A program made the position numbers and the translations under genes. A stretch of DNA of 20,077 nt from Silene noctiflora (Eukaryota; Streptophyta; Magnoliopsida; Caryophyllales; Caryophyllaceae), in NCBI GenBank assembly GCA_009801015.1, contig VHZZ01000351.1, forward strand, positions 214,944 to 235,020, read 5' to 3'. Shown here piece after piece: positions 7,934 to 17,390 of this stretch (the first letter of the stretch is position 1; each line of letters opens with the position of its first letter). The notes below the pieces were generated by a model. It was not told the origin of the DNA. It was given only the letters and a program-made list of their open reading frames with translations, and did not search any database.

Positions 7934-10900
7934 ATGGCTGCTGAAAACAAAGCAAATAATGCATCTAATGATCCCAAAAAACGCAAAAGATGTTACTTAC
8001 CTCATAATGTAATTACTTCTTTTATCCCTTTTTTCACTTTGTCGTCATTTTCATCTTGGGTCATTCGGAAACCGCCTTTTTGTTATTGTATTTGTCTTGT
8101 AATTTTCATCTTGGGTCATTGAGAAACGGTCTTGATCTTTTAGAGTTGTGGGGGGTCTTTGAGGCACTGGGGTAATGTTGTTATCGCTTGTATTCTCGGC
8201 TTAATTTGAATTAATGTTTGTGAATTTTTTTGTGTTTGATTAGAAACCAGTGAGAAAGAAGGGGCCAAGCCCAATAAGGCCAGGAGTGCAAGGATTCTTT
8301 ATAACTTGTGATGGTGGTAGAGAATTTCAAGCTGCTCAGGAAGCCATTAATGTTATCGATTCTGTATGTGTAACTCTTTTTTTTTGTTTACTTCATTGTT
8401 TAATTTGAATTTGCTTTATTTAATCATGTGCTGTTGTATACTCGTCTGTACCAATCATTTGTTTACGGTTTTTTTTCTTTATGACTTGTGAGGGTATTTT
8501 AATCAAAGTTTAACGAATGATTGAATCGGAGGGAGTAATAAAGACTCGACCTTTAGTATTGTGACTTATTAGATGGATCAGTAACTTAGTACTTTTACCT
8601 TTTACTAATTGGATGGATTATGGAATTGGTATTATGGTTTAATGATTGCGGCGTAATTGTTTCTGATGTTTGAAGGGTTTGTGGGTTTTTGTGAGGGAAT
8701 GGTGCTGTGTTTAGCTCTATAGATTTAAATTTTTATTGAGGAAGGCATAATGCCACTCCGAAATTACCAATGCCACTCTTGTTTGTGAGACAGTGAATAG
8801 TAACATGCCCGTAGACTTAGCTTGTATTGTTGTGGCAATAACAAGATCTTTCCCTTTTAATTAATTGGCCACAAAATGGCAATTTGATCATTTGATGAAA
8901 AGATCTGAACTTTTCTTACTATGTTATTTTAGTCAATTAGGTTTTGTCATTAGCCAAACCCCGCTGAAAGATAGAAGGGACTTGGTATTTTGTCTGGAGG
9001 AATTATCAAAGACTTGACTTTTAGTCTTGGTACTTATTAGATGGATTAGTAGCCTAGTATTCTTACTAATAGGATGGATTATGCAGTCGGTACTATGGCT
9101 TAATGATTTCAGTGTAATAATTTCTGCTATTCTTTGATGAGTTTCCGGTTTTCCTGCAAGGGAAGTGTTGTGTTTAGCTCTATAATTACTTGGCTGCAAA
9201 CTGACAATTTGATGAAAAATTTTAAATTTTTTTTTTTGTATGTTCCTGTAGGGCGTGTAGGCTGTAGCAATTAGAAATTGGTAGGTTTTGATATTTGCTG
9301 AGGCCTCGGTTAAAGATTGAAGGGACTTGGTATTTTTGGGCTTAGGCACTGTGTTTTGGAAGGTCTTATTTTCAAATTGCTTTACCTGTATCTGTCTTTG
9401 TGTATTTTGGAGTCTTGGAAACGGATATCTTCATATCACTCATGTCAGTCGAAGGAAATATTGTTTGGGCTTTCATTAGTTCAACGATGTCGCTTCTTCA
9501 TGGCAAGTTGGCATTAAAGAAAAGAGTCTCAAAATAAAGCATTGAGCTCATTATCAATTACGACAATGAAAACAATTCCTTGTCCCTCAAGAGCATAGCT
9601 GCATAGGGGCCATCATCTATGAATTTTCATGTTAAAAATTCGAACAATAAACCAACTCGTACAAACATGCGATCATTATCTATTTATACTGACAGTCGTA
9701 GAAGCGCTACTGCTTTGTCGGGCTGTCGGCATTAATGCTAACACCCGTGAACTATACTATGGTTGGCATTGTATTGTTGCTTTATAATCTTCACTATTCT
9801 CCACGCTTTTATGTGGATAACTTTGATAAGTTTTATCATTGCCATGTAGAAACTGAAGACAGTTGTTACTTTTCGACTGCAATACCTTTTTTATGCTCTG
9901 GGTCTGCCATTGCAATCTCCATAATTTGTTCAACTTCCAATCATGCATGTTGTTCAATTTCTCTGTTGGAGTTAATAATTAATTCTCTTTTTTGGGGTTG
10001 TTTTAGTTTTTTGAAGAACTGATCAACGGAAAGGAATCCAGTTCTAAGGTGGCGGTGACATTGGAGAAACCCATTAATAAAAAAATCAAGTTCACGTACT
10101 CTGATTCTGATGATGAAGAAAATGATGATGATGGGGAAGAGGACAACAAATCAGTTGGTCCTCCCGAAGACGGTGTAAATAATGGATCTAGCGTGGAAGA
10201 AATTTCTGATCCCGCAGATAAGGCTGCTCAGGCACCTGAGGTTGGACCCGGAGATGGCAGCAGTAAAGATGCTGAAAAGGAACCAACTGAGATAAAAACC
10301 AAAGAAAATGAGGAACCACCTGAAAAGAAACAATGCTCTGATGTCAAAAGATCAGAAAGTGGAAATACTGGGGCTGCTACCACAGAGTTGTCTGTTGATA
10401 AGTTAATTGAAGCAGAACTCAAGGAATTGGGAGATAAAACCAAGGTTAGTCAACTCGCCAACCCGCATTCTGGCTGGGTCCAATTTCTTTTCATGCTGTG
10501 CTAACTGGGAATTGCTTTTTGAAAATTTTCCTATGATGCAGTTTTCATATATTCATTAGGATCTCACTGCTCACTCTTCTTTTAGTCGTTCTTTTTTCTG
10601 GATGATTTTGATATTTGTTTCTTCATCTGCAATTCCATTACTTCGACATGCTGATTACTGGGCATGTTGTGTGTGAGTGAGTGTATGACTGTTAGATACT
10701 TGATTTTAGGCCAAAAAAGTGAAATCTTTTTCACAAAATAGTTGTCTCGGACACTCTGACATGCATCTACACATTTGAGTGGAAGTATTTGACATAGATG
10801 TTTGTAAGTGTCAGACTCGGCTTTATATGAAAAATCCTCATGTTTTTGGCTTAAAATGAAGTGTTCAGAGGCCTTAGCCATTGCAAATGTGGAATGTCAA

Positions 10901-12371
10901 ACACAGGTACTTTAGGCAATATGAAGAGTTGGGAGTAAAGTATAGCCTAAGCCCTAAAGCACTCGGAGCCAAGTCTAAGTTGCACAGATTTTGTGTGAGA
11001 TTTGTCCCCAATAGTAACAGTGCATGATTTTGAAACGACCATTGCACTGCAGATAACTTGTATTAGTTTTTCAGTCACCCCTTCCAACAAATAGGATGGG
11101 AACTTGCAAGTACGAAATTAGATATTTACTTTGTTCTTATTGAGTAGTCGTCATGTTTTCTTTGTTGCATGGCGATCATTCCTAGTTGTGTTTTAGAAAC
11201 TAAAAAGGTGAGAAAAGTAGAAAATATGATTGTGTTTGTGAGATGCATTAGTACGTTTATTGGAACTAAGTTTGTTATAAAATATTGAACCAGAGGCGTT
11301 TCGCCAAACTTGATACGGGCTGCAATGGTGTTGTTTTTATTCTTATGCGGCGAAGGGATGGAGACCCGAGTCCGACAGACATTGTTCAGCACATCATGGA
11401 ATCTGCCGCCAGTACAAAGAAACATATGTCAAGGTTTCGGTGGCTTCATATTCTCTGTTCTGTACTTTTTATTATTTGGGAAGCACATGTAGCTTTTTGA
11501 TAAAAATGTTGCTGATACATTTGCAATTCGACACTGAAAAAAACTCATATGAGACGGTTGTATACATTCTACCCGTGGGCCCGGACACGAGTTTTAAGAA
11601 AACCCTCTTTACAATGGTAAAATGTCACATATACCGTCTCATACTCACACAAGACTTACCGTTTGATTTTTTTTTCCTACAGATTTCTGCTTAGAGTGTT
11701 ACCAGTGGAGCTCTCATGCTATACTTCTGATGAAGAAATCTCAAGAGCCATTAAGCCACTTGTTGAACAGCATTTCCCTGCCGATGCTGAAACACCGATT
11801 AAGGTATTAACTATGATACTCAGACATGGCTACATGTTGGACAATGCTTTTTCGTAAACAAAAAGTCCTTGATGTTTTGGCATAACAGAAGTGTCCTACT
11901 GTCGTGTCATTCGTAAGGAAGCTGGCATCAAATGCCGTTTAGTCATGCTACTGCTTCAAAGACTACCTCGTTTATGGCTCATAAATTCATAATACTGACA
12001 TAATGTTCATCGATTGATATGAAACGATGTCTCGATGAATAGCTGATTCATTCCCTTGAATAACTTTTGTCAGTTTGCTGTCCAATATGATGCACGTGCA
12101 AATTCGGGAATTGAGAGAATGAAGATAATTGATGCTATCGCAAAATCAGTTCCTAGCTGTCACAAAGTCGATCTAAAGAACCCAGAGAAGACCATAATTG
12201 CTCAAGTTGTCAAGGTACATAAAATCATGAATCCTTTTCTTTTCGAGTGCTTCTGTTTGTTGGTTCATCTAATCTATATATCTTTGCTGTGTTTAGACTG
12301 TGTGCATGATAAGCGTTGTGGACAAGTACAAGGAGCTAGCAAAGTACAACCTGAGAGAGCTAACTTCATGA
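7934..12371 (+). CDS. THUMPD1: THUMP domain-containing protein 1 homologue (THUMPD1/Tan1), tRNA acetylation adaptor, seven exons, 369 aa
   Basis: Exons: 7934-8008, 8244-8363, 10007-10444, 11294-11433, 11683-11803, 12074-12214 and 12297-12371 (1110 nt with TGA). All junctions are GT-AG and all phases agree. Order in the protein: a basic N-terminus (KKRKR, residues 15-19); GVQGFFITCDGGREFQAAQE in exon 2, the conserved opening of the family; a family-variable acidic linker (Asp/Glu-rich 97-112, then Glu/Lys-rich to about 205); RRFAKLDTGCNGVVFI from residue 212; RFLLRVLPVE from 258; and the C-terminal THUMP core with KVDLKNPEKTIIAQVV and KYNLREL, ending at 369. THUMPD1/Tan1 binds tRNA and recruits the NAT10/Kre33 acetyltransferase to make N4-acetylcytidine in serine and leucine tRNAs. 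It has no catalytic site of its own. The C-terminus stops soon after KYNLREL, without a long tail. The ORF looks intact. Assignment is from recognised family motifs. Confidence 0.95.
8530..9345 (+). repeat. Old tandem duplication inside intron 2 of the THUMPD1-like gene
   Basis: The segment from about 8530-8990 is repeated at about 8998-9345. Shared landmarks are GACTTATTAGATGGAT/TACTTATTAGATGGAT, TTGTGTTTAGCTCTATA/TGTGTTTAGCTCTATA, GGCAATTTGATCATTTGATG/GACAATTTGATG and GAAGGGACTTGGTATTTT. The offset is about 465 bp at the start and 345 bp at the end, so one copy has lost roughly 120 bp. The copies differ at many positions, so the event is not recent. The long ORFs here are artefacts of intron sequence. 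Confidence 0.75.
11548..11643. mobile_element. Small MITE-like element in intron 4 of the THUMPD1-like gene
   Basis: TATGAGACGGT (11548-11558) and ACCGTCTCATA (11633-11643) form a perfect 11-bp inverted repeat 96 bp across, with non-coding sequence between. CTCA lies directly outside each end and could be a short duplication. GAGACGGT motifs are frequent in repeats of this kind, but I cannot assign a superfamily. Confidence 0.45.
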
Positions 12372-12913
12372 GCAGAAGCGTGGTTTCAAGTGTCGAATAG
12401 ATACCCAGTTAGCAGTTCGACTTAGAAAGACAATATTTTAGCAACACTGTTGAGTTTGGATTGTACTTCAAACGTAGATGGAGCTCTGTGTCGTTAGGAT
12501 GAAGGGCTGCAGGTTTCTTGCTCTTGCTTATGGACAATTCTTTAGTTCGTATTCTGCAATGATAAGCTTATGTCTTGACTGTGGTTTATGGCCAATATTT
12601 CTGTTCAAATCATCGAGTATTGGGTAAGGTTATTTAAGGATTTCTAATTTTAATCAAATTCACAACCCTTATTGGAACTCTTTTTACATTGTGCGATTTG
12701 TATGCAAGTTTCAACTGTCATTTTTACTGAGGGAGTCTGATCAGACCGTCAACTGGCGGCGTCAGGTTTGGAGCAATTGGTTAGTGTATGATGCTGCTCT
12801 AAACACGAAAACGAAACTAGAGAAAATTGGCATATATATGTGGCAATGCAAAATGCTGTATCTGTACCTATTCTTCCAGTTAGCAGCAGGCAGCTCTAAA
12901 ATTAATGGAGGAT

Positions 12914-13054
12914 CTTTAGCATGGCCTTGACCTTACCGAAATTGACCCGACTCGTTCCAATTAAAGTTTTTTTTCTTTTTTTTCTTTTTTGTCAGTTAAT
13001 CTAGACTCAAGTCAATCCAGGGCACTTTGGCCAAGTCGGACGCAAGATGATTTT
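12914..13054 (+). repeat. Direct repeat, copy A
   Basis: It contains TTTAGCATGGCCTTGACC, AAATTGACCCGACTCGTTCC, then a T-rich run, then AGACTCAAGTCAATCCAGGG, CACTTTGG and GCAAGATGATTT. The same blocks in the same order recur at 13542-13699. It could be a terminal repeat of a miniature retroelement or a fragment of a dispersed repeat. Confidence 0.6.
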
Positions 13055-13541
13055 TTTTTTTTTTTTATATGAATAATGAATAACAATAAACATACGGTTC
13101 GGATCACATTCGATCATACTCAACTCAGATTACGACAACACAAGTCCTCGGTTCGGGTAATAGATGCAATACGAGTCAAATTATTTGGATCAGTTCAATT
13201 TTGCTAAATCTATCTATAACAACTCCCTTATAAAATTGTACTATTATGAGACGGAGTTATATTAAAATAACAAATTATTATTACTATATACCGTTAAAAT
13301 TTATTATGCTTATGTTTGACAACTTCGCAACATGGTATTTTATGATGATAATATACTTTCTAAGCATGTCGGTCATTAGAGCATAAACAATAGAGAGGAA
13401 AAATTCTTTCATCCTCTCTTTCTCTAGTGTAGTCGGATAAGTCGAGGTCAGATGGTGAGTTTAGATTATAAATCTCGATATTTAGTTGTAGTTTAGTCAG
13501 ATAAAAGTTGATTTGATGAACACCAAAACTAACCTCACTTT

Positions 13542-13699
13542 TTTAGCCTGGACCTTGTCAAAATTGACCCGAGTCGTTCCTATTTAGTTGGTTTTTTTTA
13601 TGGTATTACTTGGCTCATATTCAATATGAACTTATTGTTAGCTAATCTATACTCAAGTCTATCCAGGGCACTTTGGCAAGTCCACCGCAAGATGATTTT
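13542..13699 (+). repeat. Direct repeat, copy B
   Basis: It matches copy A about 635 bp downstream: TTTAGCCTGGACCTTGTC, AAATTGACCCGAGTCGTTCC, a T-rich run, ATACTCAAGTCTATCCAGGG and GCAAGATGATTTTC. About 20 extra bases after the T run distinguish it. No TG...CA borders or flanking duplication were found that would prove an LTR or TRIM pair. Confidence 0.6.
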
Positions 13700-13809
13700 C
13701 GATTATAAAATGCTTATGCTGGAGATTTGGGCAACTCTCCATTGTTGATGGTAGCTCCATGACTCAGCTCATATGGAGAATAATCAGAATAAAAACTTGC
13801 TAAAAGTTA

Positions 13810-13844
<35 letters not shown>

Positions 13845-13847
13845 ATA
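13810..13847. repeat. (TAAA)n microsatellite
   Basis: About nine and a half uninterrupted TAAA units. A shorter three-unit AAAT run is near 15236-15248. Confidence 0.95.
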
Positions 13848-13918
13848 CACACCCATGAAAGAGAACAATATATAGGTTCGAAAGATGGTTGAAAAACCAA
13901 TCTAGATAGTCATCATTC

Positions 13919-14329
13919 ATGACATTTCGAGTGGAGTACGATGGCCACTGTTGCATTGTACGCAGTAGGTATGATCTGGAGGGTGTAGTACTGATGCATC
14001 ACCTTAGGGCATACAATACGAGTGGAGGAGAAAATGTTGTACTACGACCCCCATTTCTTTGGGATTCTCTTCCTTTTAATGGTGGTAACCAAAGGCAGAA
14101 ATTGCAGGTTATGAGAAAAAACACTACCAAAACCATTCAAACCTCGACATCTAAAACTATGATCAATCTGGTGGAAGTAAGGGGGAATGAGCAGAGATTT
14201 AAGGTGCCTAAGGCAACAACTAAAATGACGGGAATTTATGTTCCAAGGACTCATAATTCAACAAATGCAAATATTGAGTTATCTGGTAATGATTTAGTGG
14301 TGGAAGAGGAAGCCCTAGGATCATTTTAG
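13919..14329 (+). CDS. Unassigned 136-codon ORF; doubtful
   Basis: An uninterrupted ATG-to-TAG frame of 136 codons in AT-rich DNA. The N-terminus FRVEYDGHCCIVRSRYDLEG, followed by VVLMHHLR, is faintly like the SWIM zinc-finger region of FAR1/FRS and MULE transposase proteins. In those the pattern is F.V.YD, then C.C..FE..G..C.H.LR. Three of the expected zinc ligands are not Cys here and the spacing is about two residues short, so it would be a decayed remnant. The remainder (Thr/Asn/Lys-rich) matches nothing I recognise. No other transposase domains flank it. An upstream in-frame TAG lies a few codons before the ATG. It converges with the minus-strand gene fragment that begins at 14407. It may simply be a chance ORF. 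Confidence 0.25.
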   Translation: MTFRVEYDGHCCIVRSRYDLEGVVLMHHLRAYNTSGGENVVLRPPFLWDSLPFNGGNQRQKLQVMRKNTTKTIQTSTSKTMINLVEVRGNEQRFKVPKATTKMTGIYVPRTHNSTNANIELSGNDLVVEEEALGSF

Positions 14330-14406
14330 GGATGTTTTAAGGGCTTATTGAATTCAAGAAGGGTTCTTTGTTATTGTAGTAAAGGCTGACAACAAGAGGT
14401 ACACTA

Positions 14407-15192
14407 CTAAAAAAAAGCAACTTTGAACATACCAAATTCATCAGAATCAAGAAGATGACACTCCAAAACTCTATCGCAGAAATCCACATCGACAAAAAAA
14501 AAGTGTTTGAGGTGCTTCTGATTCCGGTCTCGATGGAGAGACTCTGAGGCGACAATAGAAGTTCAGATGAACGGAAGCACCAGTTTCATTTAAGTCCACA
14601 TCCCTCACATATTCGTAATCACACTAGCAACATATTCATTCAAAAAATATTGAACTCGTTAGAAATCAATAACAATTATGGGGAACAAGACACCGACTCA
14701 TTGAAATAAAGGAGAAATAATGGGACGAGACAAAAAAAAAAAAAACCTTATTATTCTTGTTATAATATTCCAAAGCGAGGTGAGCATATTCCTCGATCAT
14801 ATCAGCCAAACTCAGAAACTCCAAAGGTGGAGCGAATTTCTTCATGTACCAGTGCATATAATCAGAAGAATTCAAGACACCTGCCTTAGACTCAGATCCT
14901 AATGTCGAGAACCATTCACAATAATTTTCCGGCAATAAGATTTCATTTTCATCAACTTCAGCCCCTAATGAAAAGAACCAATCAATATAATCCTTCACGA
15001 GTATGTCTTCGACGTCTAATTTCCATAGTTCTTCAAGGCTGAATGTTGGGAAAAACAAAGAAAACTAACTTTGTTGAAGACAGACGAATATACCTTAAAC
15101 ACAAAGCAGAGGGTTGAAGACAGACGAATATACCTTAAAAACAACGATTGTACAATGTACTCGTCTTCTGAGTGTTGTGCATTACTCACCAT
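14407..15192 (-). pseudogene. DUF3615-like gene, three exons with a frameshift in a poly-T run
   Basis: Proposed exons in transcription order: 15192-15134, 15038-14747 and 14623 to about 14407. Phases fit at both introns (AG+C = Ser at the first, phase 0 at the second). The second donor is a weak AAG|GTTTTT. Residues 20-91 hold three repeats of about 22 residues centred on DYIDWF, NYCEWF and DYMHWY (Tyr 37, 59, 80; Trp 40, 62, 83). Then come EEYAHLALEYYNKNNK (102-117) and, in exon 3, CDYEYVRDVDLNETGASVHL and NFYCRLR. This EYA.LAL..YN...Y..V...H.NF order is what I recall of plant DUF3615 proteins, whose function is unknown. The continuation FFFVDVDFCDRVLECHLLDS is one frame away, across a nine-base A run on the plus strand (14494-14502). 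The usual Cys-rich tail is missing. It is a pseudogene, or a gene with an assembly error in the run. Confidence 0.5.
15073..15139 (-). repeat. 27-bp direct repeat carrying a duplicated splice donor
   Basis: GTTGAAGACAGACGAATATA and the next seven bases occur at 15073-15099 and again at 15113-15139, 40 bp apart and identical. On the minus strand each copy supplies TTTAAG|GTATATTC. Only the upstream copy (exon end 15134) joins exon 2 of the DUF3615-like gene in frame. Use of the other would put a TGA at the second codon of exon 2. Confidence 0.85.
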
Positions 15193-15300
15193 AACATAAA
15201 TTAGAAATACACACATGTTTTGTCTACCACCATCTAAATAAATAAATAAGAGTCATTTTTCTTATACTAATAACATTTATCGGCTGGAGAGTTGATCGTC

Positions 15301-15580
15301 TCATGATAGTTTGCGACGACAGAAACTACACACGATCTCTTTTACTGGTCTAGTGCGAAATGTTTTATCCGGTGGGTGAAACACATTACCCGTACTACAA
15401 TACGTGCAATCTCCGGTCAGTTGAGGATCAACAAATTCTCACACGTTGACATACTTCGGCAAAAACCGTCTTACTTGTTCCACCATACATTTTAACTCCC
15501 AAATTCATATGATATTGCTTGTAATTCGCTCTGTCAACGACCTCATGATGGGTGACTTCCTTATAGTCTTCAATATCATC
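15301..15580 (-). pseudogene. Last exon of a second DUF3615-like copy, frameshifted
   Basis: After an acceptor TACTATTCTAG|, the frame from 15580 reads DDIEDYKEVTHHEVVDRANY, then KQYHMNLGVKMYGGTSKTVF and AEV, and runs to a TGA at 15428. This matches the third exon of the neighbouring copy and the family pattern Y..V...YH.N...K......FAEV. In another frame, overlapping by a few bases, EFVDPQLTGDCTYCSTGNVF continues into HPPDKTFRTRPVKEIVCSFC and ends RRKLS at a TGA (15303-15301). GDC.YC...HPP plus a CxxC pair is the family's usual C-terminus. One base out of register near 15440 therefore splits a single domain. The upstream exons are not found; SINE and hAT insertions lie where they would be expected. 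The neighbouring copy's proposed start is only 109 bp beyond. Confidence 0.5.
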
Positions 15581-15800
15581 CTAGAATAGTATCAAAATAA
15601 AATACTATCAAAATAAGAAAATTAATGTATAGCTAACCCAGGTTCATTAAGTTTAAAAGGTTTATGTACAATTAGATAAATCAGTCCAGTTAACATAAAT
15701 TCAATTCATTTTCAGTTTAACTTTACCTGCATACTTCTTGAACAAAATCACATAAGTTAAACTTATATCACTTCATATAAGCTTTGTTAGTTCAATTCAT

Positions 15801-15975
15801 TTTTTTTTGTGTAAACCATCCGGTTTAATCCGGATTTGAGCCCGGTAGGACCACTAGGGCGGTAAAGCTCTCCCTCATGAGTTTCAACATTACTGTGTTC
15901 CCAGGGTTCGAACACAAGACCTCTGATTAATCTAGAACAACCTCTTACCAGTTGATCTAAGTGCTCACGGATTGT
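15801..15975 (-). mobile_element. tRNA-derived SINE with 14-bp target duplication
   Basis: On the minus strand, CAATCCGTGAGCAC is followed by an A-box, TAGATCAACTGG (15959-15948), and a B-box, GTTCGAACCC (15913-15904), both close to consensus. It ends in a short poly(A) at 15808-15801. TTAGTTCAATTCAT flanks it at 15787-15800 and 15976-15989. The pol III boxes are well preserved and the duplication is perfect, so it is fairly young. It differs from the SINE at 5673. Confidence 0.88.
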
Positions 15976-16023
15976 TTAGTTCAATTCATGAATACAACAA
16001 GATTAAGTCTAAAAGCATGTGAC

Positions 16024-16565
16024 CAGGGGCATTTCTATGATCTTAGGAATAAGGGTTCAATAAAAATAAAAAATAAGAAAAGTAGAAGAAATTTTGAGGA
16101 AAAACAAGCAAAAATGGATAATGGGCTAAAAGAGTGATATTATGGAGGTTTAGACCCCCAACTATAAGGTCCACAATCATCTTCCCTATCAATATTCCCA
16201 CTTAACTAAGGCCATCTAACTGAATTATACTCCCTCCATTCAACTCCACACTGCCACTTTCTTTTTGCACGTTTGCCAAGACGTGTTTTACGCGGTAAAT
16301 ATCGTTAGCTACGTATTAGCAAAAATTATAAAAGTTAGATATTTACAATATACTCGTAAAAACGAATCAAACAAGATCCCACATGAATATAATGTCATTT
16401 ACGTATTAAGAGAAAATTGAAGTTGAACACACGCTTGTGAATAGTGTGTAAAATAGATAGTGATAGTGTGGAGTTGAATGGAGGGACTACTACACTATAT
16501 ATTACAATTTTTTGTTCAGTGGGGGTTCAATTGAACCCCATAAACCCCCACTGAAAACGCCACTG
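16024..16565. mobile_element. hAT-type non-autonomous element with 8-bp duplication, hosting a nested MITE
   Basis: Ends CAGGGGCATTTC and GAAAACGCCACTG are inverted repeats with two mismatches. The octamer CATGTGAC flanks it at 16016-16023 and 16566-16573. Just inside the right end CAGTGGGGGTT and AACCCCCACTG-like arms form an extra hairpin. Of its 542 bp, 258 belong to a Stowaway inserted later. No transposase is present. It is related in its termini to the MITE at 5126. Confidence 0.82.
16230..16487. mobile_element. Stowaway MITE nested inside the hAT element
   Basis: CTCCCTCCATTCAACTCCAC at the left and its complement GTGGAGTTGAATGGAGGGAC at the right agree over 22 bp with one mismatch at the second base. 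TA flanks both ends (16228-16229 and 16488-16489). The size and the CTCCCTCC terminus are typical of Stowaway. Nesting shows it inserted after the hAT element. Confidence 0.85.
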
Positions 16566-16573
16566 CATGTGAC

Positions 16574-17255
16574 CCAAATCACTCCCTAGCTTTATGGAAC
16601 GATTTAACTCTAAAAATCTTGAATAAAGTAAAAAAAAATGCAAGTACTCCAAGATGTATAAAATAAAACTCAAAAGTTGAGGGATTATCGAGTAAAAAAT
16701 AGATAAAATAAGTTAAATAATACGGAGTATACCAGATATATCCTTGCATGTTTTCCCGCTTTGTTTAAGCAATTATCCTTCATTTTTTCATCATTTGGAA
16801 AACCGTGGAAATTATTTTCATACAAAAAAATGACAATAATGGTGTTAAATTAATTAGAGGTGGATTACTCTCATGAATATTATGGAAAATTATAATGCAC
16901 ATGCAAATTTGTGCAAAATATATCCCCGAGGTTCATATTTTTACCTGATTTACCCAATTTTCTAACTTCGGTTAACTTTTGACTGAATAGCTAATATGTC
17001 ACAAATTAATTTTAAAAGACTACACTTTCGACCCTTTTTAACTATTTTATCCAACTTTAGGCTAGTGTTATGGAAAGTTGCGTAAGATAATTTTGTGATT
17101 GAGTCAAGTTCTTCCATTAATTGCAATTAATTATTTTTCTATTATATATGATTGGATTTATTTATTTGTATCTAACCCATTCCAAAATCCAGCTCACATT
17201 GTAAATCGATTGAATTATTTATTCTTGCAAAATCACCTTTTATTTTACTTAAATA
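16574..17255. other. Gene-free AT-rich stretch
   Basis: I see no coding sequence, RNA gene or clear element. A TACGGAGTATA motif near 16722-16732 resembles an isolated Stowaway terminus. The 81-codon ORF starting at 17099 opens with an alternative codon and runs into a MITE, so it is not credited. Confidence 0.5.
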
Positions 17256-17388
17256 CTCCTCTGATCATAAGTATGTTTGAGCGAGAGCCGAGAGGTATAC
17301 ACCTTTTATCCCAATTATTTGGTTGCATTTTTTATTCTTTGTGAATGTTATTTTAATCTAAATCAAACAAATAATTGAAAGGAGGGAG
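17256..17388. mobile_element. Stowaway-like MITE
   Basis: TA-CTCCTCTGATCA at the left and GAAAGGAGGGAG-TA at the right give an imperfect CTCCYTC inverted terminus with TA flanks (17254-17255, 17389-17390). CAATTATTTGG and CAAATAATTG form an internal inverted pair. At 133 bp it fits the class, but the pairing at the ends is only partial. Confidence 0.55.
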
Positions 17389-17390
17389 TA

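Larger units (their letters stand above)
12372..13918. other. 3' UTR of the THUMPD1-like gene, then intergenic DNA with repeats
   Basis: The 3' UTR probably covers roughly 12372-12650. No canonical AATAAA is seen, which is usual in plants, so the end is not fixed. Beyond it I see no gene, only the direct-repeat pair, homopolymer T runs and a (TAAA)n tract listed separately. Confidence 0.5.

Noticed and set aside
8521-8537. A further Stowaway element marked by CGGAGGGAGTAAT
   Set aside because: Only one terminus-like motif is present and no partner inverted repeat could be found nearby.
8933-9349. 138-codon minus-strand ORF
   Set aside because: It lies inside intron 2 of the plus-strand THUMPD1-like gene, spans the two intronic repeat copies, and its protein has no recognisable domain.
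9735-10022. 95-codon plus-strand ORF
   Set aside because: It is the end of intron 2 running out of frame into exon 3, and its frame is not the one that continues the protein.
10151-10443. Minus-strand ORFs opposite exon 3
   Set aside because: They are shadows of the acidic, codon-biased exon 3 of the THUMPD1-like gene.
11285-11293. Exon 4 of the THUMPD1-like gene starting further upstream
   Set aside because: The frame is open back to 11285, but the acceptor CCAG at 11290-11293 restores the conserved RRF opening and the correct phase.
15904-15959. tRNA gene on the minus strand
   Set aside because: A-box and B-box are present but no acceptor stem or anticodon arm can be folded. The poly(A) tail and target duplication make it a SINE.
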